Shown: positions 23,030 through 37,419, counted from the stretch's first letter. The stretch is DNA of 64,000 nt from Cladorhizidae sp. MBARI D1340-BT2 (GCA_028752905.1 JAQNBH010000278.1:124001-188000); one strand, 5' to 3'. A program made the numbers and translations. Notes: generated by a model not told the origin, from the letters alone.

Positions 23030-24372
23030 TCAAGGGTAGGGGGATCTGGGGGAAGCAAGAGCTTCTTCCCAAACTGCCTGAACAACATCATAATTGGAAA
23101 TGATGCTGCTCAGTGAGGACGCCCTGACTGTCCACCTAGTGGGACAGAGGGTTCTAAAACCAGTTGTTCCAGGACTAATTTCTGCCTTAATCTTGTTAAA
23201 CAAGCCTTCTCGCCGAGGTGAGTATTTAAGCAGTTTAGATATTTCAAAAGTAGTATCTAGAGTATTCCTCAGAATTTGATTATTCTTGATGGTATCTCCA
23301 GCAGCTAAATTTAAAGCATGACCATAGCAATGGACAAAAATAGCTCGTGACTCTTCTCCACAAATTTGAGTAGAAGTCCCACCCCTTATACCACACATGT
23401 TTGCAGCACCATCATAGCATTGAGCACGACAGTTATGAATGCTAAGACTCATACGACCAATCACATCCTTCAAACTACCAACCAAGACATCTGCTTTTAT
23501 GGACTCAACATGGTCAAGGCCATAGAAGTCTTCATGGGGTTGAAAATCATCATCAACCCACCGAAAGCAAATTACGAATTGCTCCTTATATTGGATGCAT
23601 CCGACACTTCATCAGCCATCAGGGCAAAATACTTGGCTTGCTGGATAGAACAGGCTATGTAATGCATTATTTTAATAACTTCATTTTGTATTTGGGGACT
23701 AGTATATTTATCAGTTTTCTTACTTAACATGGCCGATATTGCAGGATCGTCCAATGCACGAAGATGCATTAATTGCATGAAGTTACTGGCAACTTCATCA
23801 CCAGCACCACGAAAAGCTATTCCTTGTCTAGCTAGGAATTGAATATTCTGAGCTATCTTGATAAGGTACTCTCTGTTCACGGCTTTTTGCAAAGCATGTT
23901 GAGAAGATAACATACTTCCAACATCACTAGTCGTACCTGGTATAGTGATCACTAAATCGGTAGCTGCTTCATGATATTTTGTGCTCTCATGTTTGTTGAA
24001 ACATCGAGTTCTATCCTTCCAGTTACTGAACCCAGACAAAAAGGTTGAGTCTGCATGTTTCCTTATCATCTTCAGTTTACCTAAAATATATACTAGCTGT
24101 GAAATATGGAATGATTGCTGCCAATATGAGTGGCAGCTAGGCTTACTACCAGAAGCTGCCCCACTGTATCTTACCTGTTTGGATTGCTTGCACACACGTC
24201 AAACAATAAGCCATGTCTCGTAGTGAAGCCATTTCCATTGGTTGAACCAAGCGCTCTGAAAAGAGCGATAAGAGATATTGGTTCGGCCGAAAGATCGCTT
24301 AGGAAAACTAAAGTTAGTTGGTTGAGTCGGATGATCGGGAAGCTTAGGACAATTTGGTAACCTGGAAGCCAT
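23030..24372 (-). pseudogene. hAT transposase relic, copy 4
   Basis: Frameshifts near 24212-24216 and 23584-23592, intron 24081-24174. Haplotype E/N/Q, as copy 3. It sits at the boundary between a long unit on its left and short units on its right. Confidence 0.9.
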
Positions 24373-24509
24373 GCTGAAAAGACGAAATCTGACTATCTTT
24401 AATTAAATATTAATTTAATTATTTTTATCCATTGCTACTAGTCACATAGGTAGGCTAGTTGTCCTTCAGTGTACTTCTATTCATGTCTCACCATATGATA
24501 CTGTGAAGT

Positions 24510-24515
24510 AAAAAA

Positions 24516-24567
<52 letters not shown>
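24510..24567. repeat. A-tract, copy 4 (58 bp)
   Basis: A-run with a single TTT interruption near 24522. Joint shortest with copy 5. Confidence 0.93.
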
Positions 24568-24569
<2 letters not shown>

Positions 24570-25279
24570 GTGGTTTTCGTGAAGTAGGCTTGTTCGGTCC
24601 AAACCTATACGGCAATTGCCGGAATATTACTTCCTAACAATATAAATCTTCAGAAGAAGTCTCAGCACAACTTCTCTTTCCAGGTTCGCTTTCTTTGACG
24701 CCCAGACCTTACTATTGCTTCTCTCTCACAATAGCCTTATCTAGACCAAGTATATAATCAAACAGTCTTCTCTCTCTCTCTCTAGACCTCTGCCCTCCTT
24801 TTCTGTATAAGGCAAGTTGATTATAATCAACAATAACAAAATGATGTACAAGACCACGCGTCTATCAAGACATCATTACTCCTATTGTTTTCTACCAAAT
24901 TATATATTACACAGAGCCAAGTCAGCTCAGTTCCGAGTCTCTCTTCAGTTCATTGAGGAGTTAGTTTGTTGAGGGGCATTCCTTCTTTCTTCCGGCTTGT
25001 TGATTACTCCTTCTCCTCCAAGTCTCTTGTTCTTTTATAGGCAGCTGGTTTATCTTGTGTTGTGCCTAGGATCATTCTCCTCAGAGACTGATCTGACCAA
25101 TCAGGAGTTCCTTTTTCCAACCAATCAGGGGTCTCTGCTGTTGAAGTGGGATGATCCATAGTTGCGGTTTTGGTTCTGAGTTGGTGGGTGTCTACTGCCA
25201 CTTGTGGGTGTGTAGTGTCAACCTCCCTCTGACAGTGTTTCCCCTCTAACAGCTTCCGCTGTCAGGGCTTTCTCTGACA
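24568..25279 (-). promoter_or_regulatory. Promoter-like segment, copy 4
   Basis: TATA box at 25032-25039. Followed on the right directly by a fused B array, with no C or A array after it. Confidence 0.55.
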
Positions 25280-25633
25280 CTACCACACTTCCCAATATAG
25301 AGAGTGCTGCCACACTTCCCAATATAGAGAGTGCTAGTACACTTCCCAACATAGAGAGTGCTGCCACACTTCCCTATATAGAGAGTGCTAGTACACTTCC
25401 CTATATAGAGAGTGGTGCCACACTTCCCTATATAGAGAGTGCTAGTACACTTCCCAATATAGAGAGTGCTAGTACACTTCCCAATATAGAGTGCTACCAC
25501 ACTTCCCAATATAGAGAGTGCTAGTACACTTCCCAACATAGAGAGTGCTAGTACACTTCCCTATATAGAGAGTGCTAGTACACTTCCCTATATAGAGAGT
25601 GCTAGTACACTTCCCTATATAGAGAGTGCTACC
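25280..25633. repeat. Fused 27-bp array B5 (354 bp, short-unit form)
   Basis: Starts like a B' stub and ends like the right end of a long B array, replacing the expected B'-C-A-B stretch. It contains one GTGGTGCC unit and one 25-bp unit. The minus-strand open frames at 25246-25539 and 25469-25702 repeat with identical protein sequence in all five 354-bp arrays. Confidence 0.95.
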
Positions 25634-25893
25634 TGTGAGAAAGGCGAACCCTCTTACCACTCTAGCAGGCCCGTAGGAAGCAAATGTAAACCTGTACAGC
25701 AACTAAGCCACACCCACAATGGGAGTGGCTTTACTTGCTACTGGAATAAACACACCCAACTTATACTCTATCTAATAGCACTCCTTTTGGAGCTACAGCA
25801 GGATTTATACAGACATTTTTGTTAGGGGGGGGGGGGGGGGAGGAAAAATGGGGAGGAAAAATGTGTACCTAATTGGCAGACTGTGCAGGGTAT

Positions 25894-27236
25894 TCAAGGG
25901 TAGGGGGATCTGGGGGAAGCAAGAGCTTCTTCCCAAACTGCCTGAACAACATCATAATTGGAAATGATGCTGCTCAGTGAGGACGCCCTGACTGTCCACC
26001 TAGTGGGACAGAGGGTTCTAAAACCAGTTGTTCCAGGACTAATTTCTGCCTTAATCTTGTTAAACAAGCCTTCTCGCCGAGGTGAGTATTTAAGCAGTTT
26101 AGATATTTCAAAAGTAGTATCTAGAGTATTCCTCAGAATTTGATTATTCTTGATGGTATCTCCAGCAGCTAAATTTAAAGCATGACCATAGCAATGGACA
26201 AAAATAGCTCGTGACTCTTCTCCACAAATTTGAGTAGAAGTCCCACCCCTTATACCACACATGTTTGCAGCACCATCATAGCATTGAGCACGACAGTTAT
26301 GAATGCTAAGACTCATACGACCAATCACATCCTTCAAACTACCAACCAAGACATCTGCTTTTATGGACTCAACATGGTCAAGGCCATAGAAGTCTTCATG
26401 GGGTTGAAAATCATCATCAACCCACCGAAAGCAAATTACGAATTGCTCCTTATATTGGATGCATCCGACACTTCATCAGCCATCAGGGCAAAATACTTGG
26501 CTTGCTGGATAGAACAGGCTATGTAATGCATTATTTTAATAACTTCATTTTGTATTTGGGGACTAGTATATTTATCAGTTTTCTTACTTAACATGGCCGA
26601 TATTGCAGGATCGTCCAATGCACGAAGATGCATTAATTGCATGAAGTTACTGGCAACTTCATCACCAGCACCACGAAAAGCTATTCCTCGTCTAGCTAGG
26701 AATTGAATATACTGAGCTATCTTGATAAGGTACTCTCTGTTCACGGCTTTTTGCAAAGCATGTTGAGAAGATAACATACTTCCAACATCACTAGTCGTAC
26801 CTGGTATAGTGATCACTAAATCGGTAGCTGCTTCATGATATTTTGTGCTCTCATGTTTGTTGAAACATCGAGTTCTATCCTTCCAGTTACTGAACCCAGA
26901 CAAAAAGGTTGAGTCTGCATGTTTCCTTATCATCTTCAGTTTACCTAAAATATATACTAGCTGTGAAATATGGAATGATTGCTGCCAATATGAGTGGCAG
27001 CTAGGCTTACTACCAGAAGCTGCCCCACTGTATCTTACCTGTTTGGATTGCTTGCACACACGTCAAACAATAAGCCATGTCTCGTAGTGAAGCCATTTCC
27101 ATTGGTTGAACCAAGCGCTCTGAAAAGAGCGATAAGAGATATTGGTTCGGCCGAAAGATCGCTTAGGAAAACTAAAGTTAGTTGGTTGAGTCGGATGATC
27201 GGGAAGCTTAGGACAATTTGGTAACCTGGAAGCCAT
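25894..27236 (-). pseudogene. hAT transposase relic, copy 5
   Basis: Haplotype E/Y/R (Gln124 to Arg), the form shared by copies 5-9. Intron 26945-27038; frameshifts near 27076-27080 and 26448-26456. Confidence 0.9.
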
Positions 27237-27373
27237 GCTGAAAAGACGAAATCTGACTATCTTTAATTAAATATTAATTTAATTATTTTTATCCATTGCT
27301 ACTAGTCACATAGGTAGGCTAGTTGTCCTTCAGTGTACTTCTATTCATGTCTCACCATATGATACTGTGAAGT

Positions 27374-27431
27374 AAAAAAAAAAAATAAAAAAAAAAAAAA
27401 AAAAAAATAAAAAAAATAAAAAAAAAAAAAA
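27374..27431. repeat. A-rich tract, copy 5 (58 bp)
   Basis: A-run with three single T interruptions. Confidence 0.93.
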
Positions 27432-28143
27432 GTGTGGTTTTCGTGAAGTAGGCTTGTTCGGTCCAAACCTATACGGCAATTGCCGGAATATTACTTCCTA
27501 ACAATATAAATCTTCAGAAGAAGTCTCAGCACAACTTCTCTTTCCAGGTTCGCTTTCTTTGACGCCCAGACCTTACTATTGCTTCTCTCTCACAATAGCC
27601 TTATCTAGACCAAGTATATAATCAAACAGTCTTCTCTCTCTCTCTCTAGACCTCTGCCCTCCTTTTCTGTATAAGGCAAGTTGATTATAATCAACAATAA
27701 CAAAATGATGTACAAGACCACGCGTCTATCAAGACATCATTACTCCTATTGTTTTCTACCAAATTATATATTACACAGAGCCAAGTCAGCTCAGTTCCGA
27801 GTCTCTCTTCAGTTCATTGAGGAGTTAGTTTGTTGAGGGGCATTCCTTCTTTCTTCCGGCTTGTTGATTACTCCTTCTCCTCCAAGTCTCTTGTTCTTTT
27901 ATAGGCAGCTGGTTTATCTTGTGTTGTGCCTAGGATCATTCTCCTCAGAGACTGATCTGACCAATCAGGAGTTCCTTTTTCCAACCAATCAGGGGTCTCT
28001 GCTGTTGAAGTGGGATGATCCATAGTTGCGGTTTTGGTTCTGAGTTGGTGGGTGTCTACTGCCACTTGTGGGTGTGTAGTGTCAACCTCCCTCTGACAGT
28101 GTTTCCCCTCTAACAGCTTCCGCTGTCAGGGCTTTCTCTGACA
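27432..28143 (-). promoter_or_regulatory. Promoter-like segment, copy 5
   Basis: TATA box at 27896-27903; 712 bp, of the copy 3-13 type. Confidence 0.55.
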
Positions 28144-28497
28144 CTACCACACTTCCCAATATAGAGAGTGCTGCCACACTTCCCAATATAGAGAGTGCTA
28201 GTACACTTCCCAACATAGAGAGTGCTGCCACACTTCCCTATATAGAGAGTGCTAGTACACTTCCCTATATAGAGAGTGGTGCCACACTTCCCTATATAGA
28301 GAGTGCTAGTACACTTCCCAATATAGAGAGTGCTAGTACACTTCCCAATATAGAGTGCTACCACACTTCCCAATATAGAGAGTGCTAGTACACTTCCCAA
28401 CATAGAGAGTGCTAGTACACTTCCCTATATAGAGAGTGCTAGTACACTTCCCTATATAGAGAGTGCTAGTACACTTCCCTATATAGAGAGTGCTACC
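28144..28497. repeat. Fused 27-bp array B6 (354 bp)
   Basis: Same unit order as B5, including the GTGGTGCC unit and the single 25-bp unit. Confidence 0.95.
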
Positions 28498-28757
28498 TGT
28501 GAGAAAGGCGAACCCTCTTACCACTCTAGCAGGCCCGTAGGAAGCAAATGTAAACCTGTACAGCAACTAAGCCACACCCACAATGGGAGTGGCTTTACTT
28601 GCTACTGGAATAAACACACCCAACTTATACTCTATCTAATAGCACTCCTTTTGGAGCTACAGCAGGATTTATACAGACATTTTTGTTAGGGGGGGGGGGG
28701 GGGGAGGAAAAATGGGGAGGAAAAATGTGTACCTAATTGGCAGACTGTGCAGGGTAT

Positions 28758-30100
28758 TCAAGGGTAGGGGGATCTGGGGGAAGCAAGAGCTTCTTCCCAA
28801 ACTGCCTGAACAACATCATAATTGGAAATGATGCTGCTCAGTGAGGACGCCCTGACTGTCCACCTAGTGGGACAGAGGGTTCTAAAACCAGTTGTTCCAG
28901 GACTAATTTCTGCCTTAATCTTGTTAAACAAGCCTTCTCGCCGAGGTGAGTATTTAAGCAGTTTAGATATTTCAAAAGTAGTATCTAGAGTATTCCTCAG
29001 AATTTGATTATTCTTGATGGTATCTCCAGCAGCTAAATTTAAAGCATGACCATAGCAATGGACAAAAATAGCTCGTGACTCTTCTCCACAAATTTGAGTA
29101 GAAGTCCCACCCCTTATACCACACATGTTTGCAGCACCATCATAGCATTGAGCACGACAGTTATGAATGCTAAGACTCATACGACCAATCACATCCTTCA
29201 AACTACCAACCAAGACATCTGCTTTTATGGACTCAACATGGTCAAGGCCATAGAAGTCTTCATGGGGTTGAAAATCATCATCAACCCACCGAAAGCAAAT
29301 TACGAATTGCTCCTTATATTGGATGCATCCGACACTTCATCAGCCATCAGGGCAAAATACTTGGCTTGCTGGATAGAACAGGCTATGTAATGCATTATTT
29401 TAATAACTTCATTTTGTATTTGGGGACTAGTATATTTATCAGTTTTCTTACTTAACATGGCCGATATTGCAGGATCGTCCAATGCACGAAGATGCATTAA
29501 TTGCATGAAGTTACTGGCAACTTCATCACCAGCACCACGAAAAGCTATTCCTCGTCTAGCTAGGAATTGAATATACTGAGCTATCTTGATAAGGTACTCT
29601 CTGTTCACGGCTTTTTGCAAAGCATGTTGAGAAGATAACATACTTCCAACATCACTAGTCGTACCTGGTATAGTGATCACTAAATCGGTAGCTGCTTCAT
29701 GATATTTTGTGCTCTCATGTTTGTTGAAACATCGAGTTCTATCCTTCCAGTTACTGAACCCAGACAAAAAGGTTGAGTCTGCATGTTTCCTTATCATCTT
29801 CAGTTTACCTAAAATATATACTAGCTGTGAAATATGGAATGATTGCTGCCAATATGAGTGGCAGCTAGGCTTACTACCAGAAGCTGCCCCACTGTATCTT
29901 ACCTGTTTGGATTGCTTGCACACACGTCAAACAATAAGCCATGTCTCGTAGTGAAGCCATTTCCATTGGTTGAACCAAGCGCTCTGAAAAGAGCGATAAG
30001 AGATATTGGTTCGGCCGAAAGATCGCTTAGGAAAACTAAAGTTAGTTGGTTGAGTCGGATGATCGGGAAGCTTAGGACAATTTGGTAACCTGGAAGCCAT
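28758..30100 (-). pseudogene. hAT transposase relic, copy 6
   Basis: Haplotype E/Y/R; intron 29809-29902; frameshifts near 29940-29944 and 29312-29320. Exactly 2864 bp from copy 5. Confidence 0.9.
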
Positions 30101-30233
30101 GCTGAAAAGACGAAATCTGACTATCTTTAATTAAATATTAATTTAATTATTTTTATCCATTGCTACTAGTCACATAGGTAGGCTAGTTGTCCTTCAGTGT
30201 ACTTCTATTCATGTCTCACCATATGATACTGTG

Positions 30234-30237
<4 letters not shown>

Positions 30238-30317
<80 letters not shown>
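30238..30317. repeat. A-tract, copy 6 (80 bp)
   Basis: Pure A-run. It is 22 bp longer than in copy 5, which fully explains the longer spacing to copy 7 (2886 bp). Confidence 0.95.
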
Positions 30318-30319
<2 letters not shown>

Positions 30320-31029
30320 GTGGTTTTCGTGAAGTAGGCTTGTTCGGTCCAAACCTATACGGCAATTGCCGGAATATTACTTCCTAACAATATAAATCTT
30401 CAGAAGAAGTCTCAGCACAACTTCTCTTTCCAGGTTCGCTTTCTTTGACGCCCAGACCTTACTATTGCTTCTCTCTCACAATAGCCTTATCTAGACCAAG
30501 TATATAATCAAACAGTCTTCTCTCTCTCTCTCTAGACCTCTGCCCTCCTTTTCTGTATAAGGCAAGTTGATTATAATCAACAATAACAAAATGATGTACA
30601 AGACCACGCGTCTATCAAGACATCATTACTCCTATTGTTTTCTACCAAATTATATATTACACAGAGCCAAGTCAGCTCAGTTCCGAGTCTCTCTTCAGTT
30701 CATTGAGGAGTTAGTTTGTTGAGGGGCATTCCTTCTTTCTTCCGGCTTGTTGATTACTCCTTCTCCTCCAAGTCTCTTGTTCTTTTATAGGCAGCTGGTT
30801 TATCTTGTGTTGTGCCTAGGATCATTCTCCTCAGAGACTGATCTGACCAATCAGGAGTTCCTTTTTCCAACCAATCAGGGGTCTCTGCTGTTGAAGTGGG
30901 ATGATCCATAGTTGCGGTTTTGGTTCTGAGTTGGTGGGTGTCTACTGCCACTTGTGGGTGTGTAGTGTCAACCTCCCTCTGACAGTGTTTCCCCTCTAAC
31001 AGCTTCCGCTGTCAGGGCTTTCTCTGACA
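30318..31029 (-). promoter_or_regulatory. Promoter-like segment, copy 6
   Basis: TATA box at 30782-30789; 712 bp. Confidence 0.55.
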
Positions 31030-31383
31030 CTACCACACTTCCCAATATAGAGAGTGCTGCCACACTTCCCAATATAGAGAGTGCTAGTACACTTCCCAAC
31101 ATAGAGAGTGCTGCCACACTTCCCTATATAGAGAGTGCTAGTACACTTCCCTATATAGAGAGTGGTGCCACACTTCCCTATATAGAGAGTGCTAGTACAC
31201 TTCCCAATATAGAGAGTGCTAGTACACTTCCCAATATAGAGTGCTACCACACTTCCCAATATAGAGAGTGCTAGTACACTTCCCAACATAGAGAGTGCTA
31301 GTACACTTCCCTATATAGAGAGTGCTAGTACACTTCCCTATATAGAGAGTGCTAGTACACTTCCCTATATAGAGAGTGCTACC
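31030..31383. repeat. Fused 27-bp array B7 (354 bp)
   Basis: Same length and unit order as B5 and B6. Confidence 0.95.
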
Positions 31384-31643
31384 TGTGAGAAAGGCGAACC
31401 CTCTTACCACTCTAGCAGGCCCGTAGGAAGCAAATGTAAACCTGTACAGCAACTAAGCCACACCCACAATGGGAGTGGCTTTACTTGCTACTGGAATAAA
31501 CACACCCAACTTATACTCTATCTAATAGCACTCCTTTTGGAGCTACAGCAGGATTTATACAGACATTTTTGTTAGGGGGGGGGGGGGGGGAGGAAAAATG
31601 GGGAGGAAAAATGTGTACCTAATTGGCAGACTGTGCAGGGTAT

Positions 31644-32986
31644 TCAAGGGTAGGGGGATCTGGGGGAAGCAAGAGCTTCTTCCCAAACTGCCTGAACAAC
31701 ATCATAATTGGAAATGATGCTGCTCAGTGAGGACGCCCTGACTGTCCACCTAGTGGGACAGAGGGTTCTAAAACCAGTTGTTCCAGGACTAATTTCTGCC
31801 TTAATCTTGTTAAACAAGCCTTCTCGCCGAGGTGAGTATTTAAGCAGTTTAGATATTTCAAAAGTAGTATCTAGAGTATTCCTCAGAATTTGATTATTCT
31901 TGATGGTATCTCCAGCAGCTAAATTTAAAGCATGACCATAGCAATGGACAAAAATAGCTCGTGACTCTTCTCCACAAATTTGAGTAGAAGTCCCACCCCT
32001 TATACCACACATGTTTGCAGCACCATCATAGCATTGAGCACGACAGTTATGAATGCTAAGACTCATACGACCAATCACATCCTTCAAACTACCAACCAAG
32101 ACATCTGCTTTTATGGACTCAACATGGTCAAGGCCATAGAAGTCTTCATGGGGTTGAAAATCATCATCAACCCACCGAAAGCAAATTACGAATTGCTCCT
32201 TATATTGGATGCATCCGACACTTCATCAGCCATCAGGGCAAAATACTTGGCTTGCTGGATAGAACAGGCTATGTAATGCATTATTTTAATAACTTCATTT
32301 TGTATTTGGGGACTAGTATATTTATCAGTTTTCTTACTTAACATGGCCGATATTGCAGGATCGTCCAATGCACGAAGATGCATTAATTGCATGAAGTTAC
32401 TGGCAACTTCATCACCAGCACCACGAAAAGCTATTCCTCGTCTAGCTAGGAATTGAATATACTGAGCTATCTTGATAAGGTACTCTCTGTTCACGGCTTT
32501 TTGCAAAGCATGTTGAGAAGATAACATACTTCCAACATCACTAGTCGTACCTGGTATAGTGATCACTAAATCGGTAGCTGCTTCATGATATTTTGTGCTC
32601 TCATGTTTGTTGAAACATCGAGTTCTATCCTTCCAGTTACTGAACCCAGACAAAAAGGTTGAGTCTGCATGTTTCCTTATCATCTTCAGTTTACCTAAAA
32701 TATATACTAGCTGTGAAATATGGAATGATTGCTGCCAATATGAGTGGCAGCTAGGCTTACTACCAGAAGCTGCCCCACTGTATCTTACCTGTTTGGATTG
32801 CTTGCACACACGTCAAACAATAAGCCATGTCTCGTAGTGAAGCCATTTCCATTGGTTGAACCAAGCGCTCTGAAAAGAGCGATAAGAGATATTGGTTCGG
32901 CCGAAAGATCGCTTAGGAAAACTAAAGTTAGTTGGTTGAGTCGGATGATCGGGAAGCTTAGGACAATTTGGTAACCTGGAAGCCAT
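31644..32986 (-). pseudogene. hAT transposase relic, copy 7
   Basis: Haplotype E/Y/R; intron 32695-32788; frameshifts near 32826-32830 and 32198-32206. Confidence 0.9.
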
Positions 32987-33119
32987 GCTGAAAAGACGAA
33001 ATCTGACTATCTTTAATTAAATATTAATTTAATTATTTTTATCCATTGCTACTAGTCACATAGGTAGGCTAGTTGTCCTTCAGTGTACTTCTATTCATGT
33101 CTCACCATATGATACTGTG

Positions 33120-33123
<4 letters not shown>

Positions 33124-33204
<81 letters not shown>
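33124..33204. repeat. A-tract, copy 7 (81 bp)
   Basis: Pure A-run. Confidence 0.95.
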
Positions 33205-33206
<2 letters not shown>

Positions 33207-33916
33207 GTGGTTTTCGTGAAGTAGGCTTGTTCGGTCCAAACCTATACGGCAATTGCCGGAATATTACTTCCTAACAATATAAATCTTCAGAAGAAGTCTC
33301 AGCACAACTTCTCTTTCCAGGTTCGCTTTCTTTGACGCCCAGACCTTACTATTGCTTCTCTCTCACAATAGCCTTATCTAGACCAAGTATATAATCAAAC
33401 AGTCTTCTCTCTCTCTCTCTAGACCTCTGCCCTCCTTTTCTGTATAAGGCAAGTTGATTATAATCAACAATAACAAAATGATGTACAAGACCACGCGTCT
33501 ATCAAGACATCATTACTCCTATTGTTTTCTACCAAATTATATATTACACAGAGCCAAGTCAGCTCAGTTCCGAGTCTCTCTTCAGTTCATTGAGGAGTTA
33601 GTTTGTTGAGGGGCATTCCTTCTTTCTTCCGGCTTGTTGATTACTCCTTCTCCTCCAAGTCTCTTGTTCTTTTATAGGCAGCTGGTTTATCTTGTGTTGT
33701 GCCTAGGATCATTCTCCTCAGAGACTGATCTGACCAATCAGGAGTTCCTTTTTCCAACCAATCAGGGGTCTCTGCTGTTGAAGTGGGATGATCCATAGTT
33801 GCGGTTTTGGTTCTGAGTTGGTGGGTGTCTACTGCCACTTGTGGGTGTGTAGTGTCAACCTCCCTCTGACAGTGTTTCCCCTCTAACAGCTTCCGCTGTC
33901 AGGGCTTTCTCTGACA
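33205..33916 (-). promoter_or_regulatory. Promoter-like segment, copy 7
   Basis: TATA box at 33669-33676; 712 bp. Confidence 0.55.
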
Positions 33917-34270
33917 CTACCACACTTCCCAATATAGAGAGTGCTGCCACACTTCCCAATATAGAGAGTGCTAGTACACTTCCCAACATAGAGAGTGCTG
34001 CCACACTTCCCTATATAGAGAGTGCTAGTACACTTCCCTATATAGAGAGTGGTGCCACACTTCCCTATATAGAGAGTGCTAGTACACTTCCCAATATAGA
34101 GAGTGCTAGTACACTTCCCAATATAGAGTGCTACCACACTTCCCAATATAGAGAGTGCTAGTACACTTCCCAACATAGAGAGTGCTAGTACACTTCCCTA
34201 TATAGAGAGTGCTAGTACACTTCCCTATATAGAGAGTGCTAGTACACTTCCCTATATAGAGAGTGCTACC
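33917..34270. repeat. Fused 27-bp array B8 (354 bp)
   Basis: Same length and unit order as B5-B7. Confidence 0.95.
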
Positions 34271-34530
34271 TGTGAGAAAGGCGAACCCTCTTACCACTCT
34301 AGCAGGCCCGTAGGAAGCAAATGTAAACCTGTACAGCAACTAAGCCACACCCACAATGGGAGTGGCTTTACTTGCTACTGGAATAAACACACCCAACTTA
34401 TACTCTATCTAATAGCACTCCTTTTGGAGCTACAGCAGGATTTATACAGACATTTTTGTTAGGGGGGGGGGGGGGGGAGGAAAAATGGGGAGGAAAAATG
34501 TGTACCTAATTGGCAGACTGTGCAGGGTAT

Positions 34531-35873
34531 TCAAGGGTAGGGGGATCTGGGGGAAGCAAGAGCTTCTTCCCAAACTGCCTGAACAACATCATAATTGGAA
34601 ATGATGCTGCTCAGTGAGGACGCCCTGACTGTCCACCTAGTGGGACAGAGGGTTCTAAAACCAGTTGTTCCAGGACTAATTTCTGCCTTAATCTTGTTAA
34701 ACAAGCCTTCTCGCCGAGGTGAGTATTTAAGCAGTTTAGATATTTCAAAAGTAGTATCTAGAGTATTCCTCAGAATTTGATTATTCTTGATGGTATCTCC
34801 AGCAGCTAAATTTAAAGCATGACCATAGCAATGGACAAAAATAGCTCGTGACTCTTCTCCACAAATTTGAGTAGAAGTCCCACCCCTTATACCACACATG
34901 TTTGCAGCACCATCATAGCATTGAGCACGACAGTTATGAATGCTAAGACTCATACGACCAATCACATCCTTCAAACTACCAACCAAGACATCTGCTTTTA
35001 TGGACTCAACATGGTCAAGGCCATAGAAGTCTTCATGGGGTTGAAAATCATCATCAACCCACCGAAAGCAAATTACGAATTGCTCCTTATATTGGATGCA
35101 TCCGACACTTCATCAGCCATCAGGGCAAAATACTTGGCTTGCTGGATAGAACAGGCTATGTAATGCATTATTTTAATAACTTCATTTTGTATTTGGGGAC
35201 TAGTATATTTATCAGTTTTCTTACTTAACATGGCCGATATTGCAGGATCGTCCAATGCACGAAGATGCATTAATTGCATGAAGTTACTGGCAACTTCATC
35301 ACCAGCACCACGAAAAGCTATTCCTCGTCTAGCTAGGAATTGAATATACTGAGCTATCTTGATAAGGTACTCTCTGTTCACGGCTTTTTGCAAAGCATGT
35401 TGAGAAGATAACATACTTCCAACATCACTAGTCGTACCTGGTATAGTGATCACTAAATCGGTAGCTGCTTCATGATATTTTGTGCTCTCATGTTTGTTGA
35501 AACATCGAGTTCTATCCTTCCAGTTACTGAACCCAGACAAAAAGGTTGAGTCTGCATGTTTCCTTATCATCTTCAGTTTACCTAAAATATATACTAGCTG
35601 TGAAATATGGAATGATTGCTGCCAATATGAGTGGCAGCTAGGCTTACTACCAGAAGCTGCCCCACTGTATCTTACCTGTTTGGATTGCTTGCACACACGT
35701 CAAACAATAAGCCATGTCTCGTAGTGAAGCCATTTCCATTGGTTGAACCAAGCGCTCTGAAAAGAGCGATAAGAGATATTGGTTCGGCCGAAAGATCGCT
35801 TAGGAAAACTAAAGTTAGTTGGTTGAGTCGGATGATCGGGAAGCTTAGGACAATTTGGTAACCTGGAAGCCAT
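34531..35873 (-). pseudogene. hAT transposase relic, copy 8
   Basis: Haplotype E/Y/R; intron 35582-35675; frameshifts near 35713-35717 and 35085-35093. Confidence 0.9.
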
Positions 35874-36006
35874 GCTGAAAAGACGAAATCTGACTATCTT
35901 TAATTAAATATTAATTTAATTATTTTTATCCATTGCTACTAGTCACATAGGTAGGCTAGTTGTCCTTCAGTGTACTTCTATTCATGTCTCACCATATGAT
36001 ACTGTG

Positions 36007-36010
<4 letters not shown>

Positions 36011-36092
<82 letters not shown>
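36011..36092. repeat. A-tract, copy 8 (82 bp)
   Basis: Pure A-run, the longest uninterrupted one in the window. Confidence 0.95.
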
Positions 36093-36094
<2 letters not shown>

Positions 36095-36804
36095 GTGGTT
36101 TTCGTGAAGTAGGCTTGTTCGGTCCAAACCTATACGGCAATTGCCGGAATATTACTTCCTAACAATATAAATCTTCAGAAGAAGTCTCAGCACAACTTCT
36201 CTTTCCAGGTTCGCTTTCTTTGACGCCCAGACCTTACTATTGCTTCTCTCTCACAATAGCCTTATCTAGACCAAGTATATAATCAAACAGTCTTCTCTCT
36301 CTCTCTCTAGACCTCTGCCCTCCTTTTCTGTATAAGGCAAGTTGATTATAATCAACAATAACAAAATGATGTACAAGACCACGCGTCTATCAAGACATCA
36401 TTACTCCTATTGTTTTCTACCAAATTATATATTACACAGAGCCAAGTCAGCTCAGTTCCGAGTCTCTCTTCAGTTCATTGAGGAGTTAGTTTGTTGAGGG
36501 GCATTCCTTCTTTCTTCCGGCTTGTTGATTACTCCTTCTCCTCCAAGTCTCTTGTTCTTTTATAGGCAGCTGGTTTATCTTGTGTTGTGCCTAGGATCAT
36601 TCTCCTCAGAGACTGATCTGACCAATCAGGAGTTCCTTTTTCCAACCAATCAGGGGTCTCTGCTGTTGAAGTGGGATGATCCATAGTTGCGGTTTTGGTT
36701 CTGAGTTGGTGGGTGTCTACTGCCACTTGTGGGTGTGTAGTGTCAACCTCCCTCTGACAGTGTTTCCCCTCTAACAGCTTCCGCTGTCAGGGCTTTCTCT
36801 GACA
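36093..36804 (-). promoter_or_regulatory. Promoter-like segment, copy 8
   Basis: TATA box at 36557-36564; 712 bp. Confidence 0.55.
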
Positions 36805-37158
36805 CTACCACACTTCCCAATATAGAGAGTGCTGCCACACTTCCCAATATAGAGAGTGCTAGTACACTTCCCAACATAGAGAGTGCTGCCACACTTCCCT
36901 ATATAGAGAGTGCTAGTACACTTCCCTATATAGAGAGTGGTGCCACACTTCCCTATATAGAGAGTGCTAGTACACTTCCCAATATAGAGAGTGCTAGTAC
37001 ACTTCCCAATATAGAGTGCTACCACACTTCCCAATATAGAGAGTGCTAGTACACTTCCCAACATAGAGAGTGCTAGTACACTTCCCTATATAGAGAGTGC
37101 TAGTACACTTCCCTATATAGAGAGTGCTAGTACACTTCCCTATATAGAGAGTGCTACC
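36805..37158. repeat. Fused 27-bp array B9 (354 bp)
   Basis: Last of the five equal-length fused arrays. Confidence 0.95.
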
Positions 37159-37419
37159 TGTGAGAAAGGCGAACCCTCTTACCACTCTAGCAGGCCCGTA
37201 GGAAGCAAATGTAAACCTGTACAGCAACTAAGCCACACCCACAATGGGAGTGGCTTTACTTGCTACTGGAATAAACACACCCAACTTATACTCTATCTAA
37301 TAGCACTCCTTTTGGAGCTACAGCAGGATTTATACAGACATTTTTGTTAGGGGGGGGGGGGGGGGGAGGAAAAATGGGGAGGAAAAATGTGTACCTAATT
37401 GGCAGACTGTGCAGGGTAT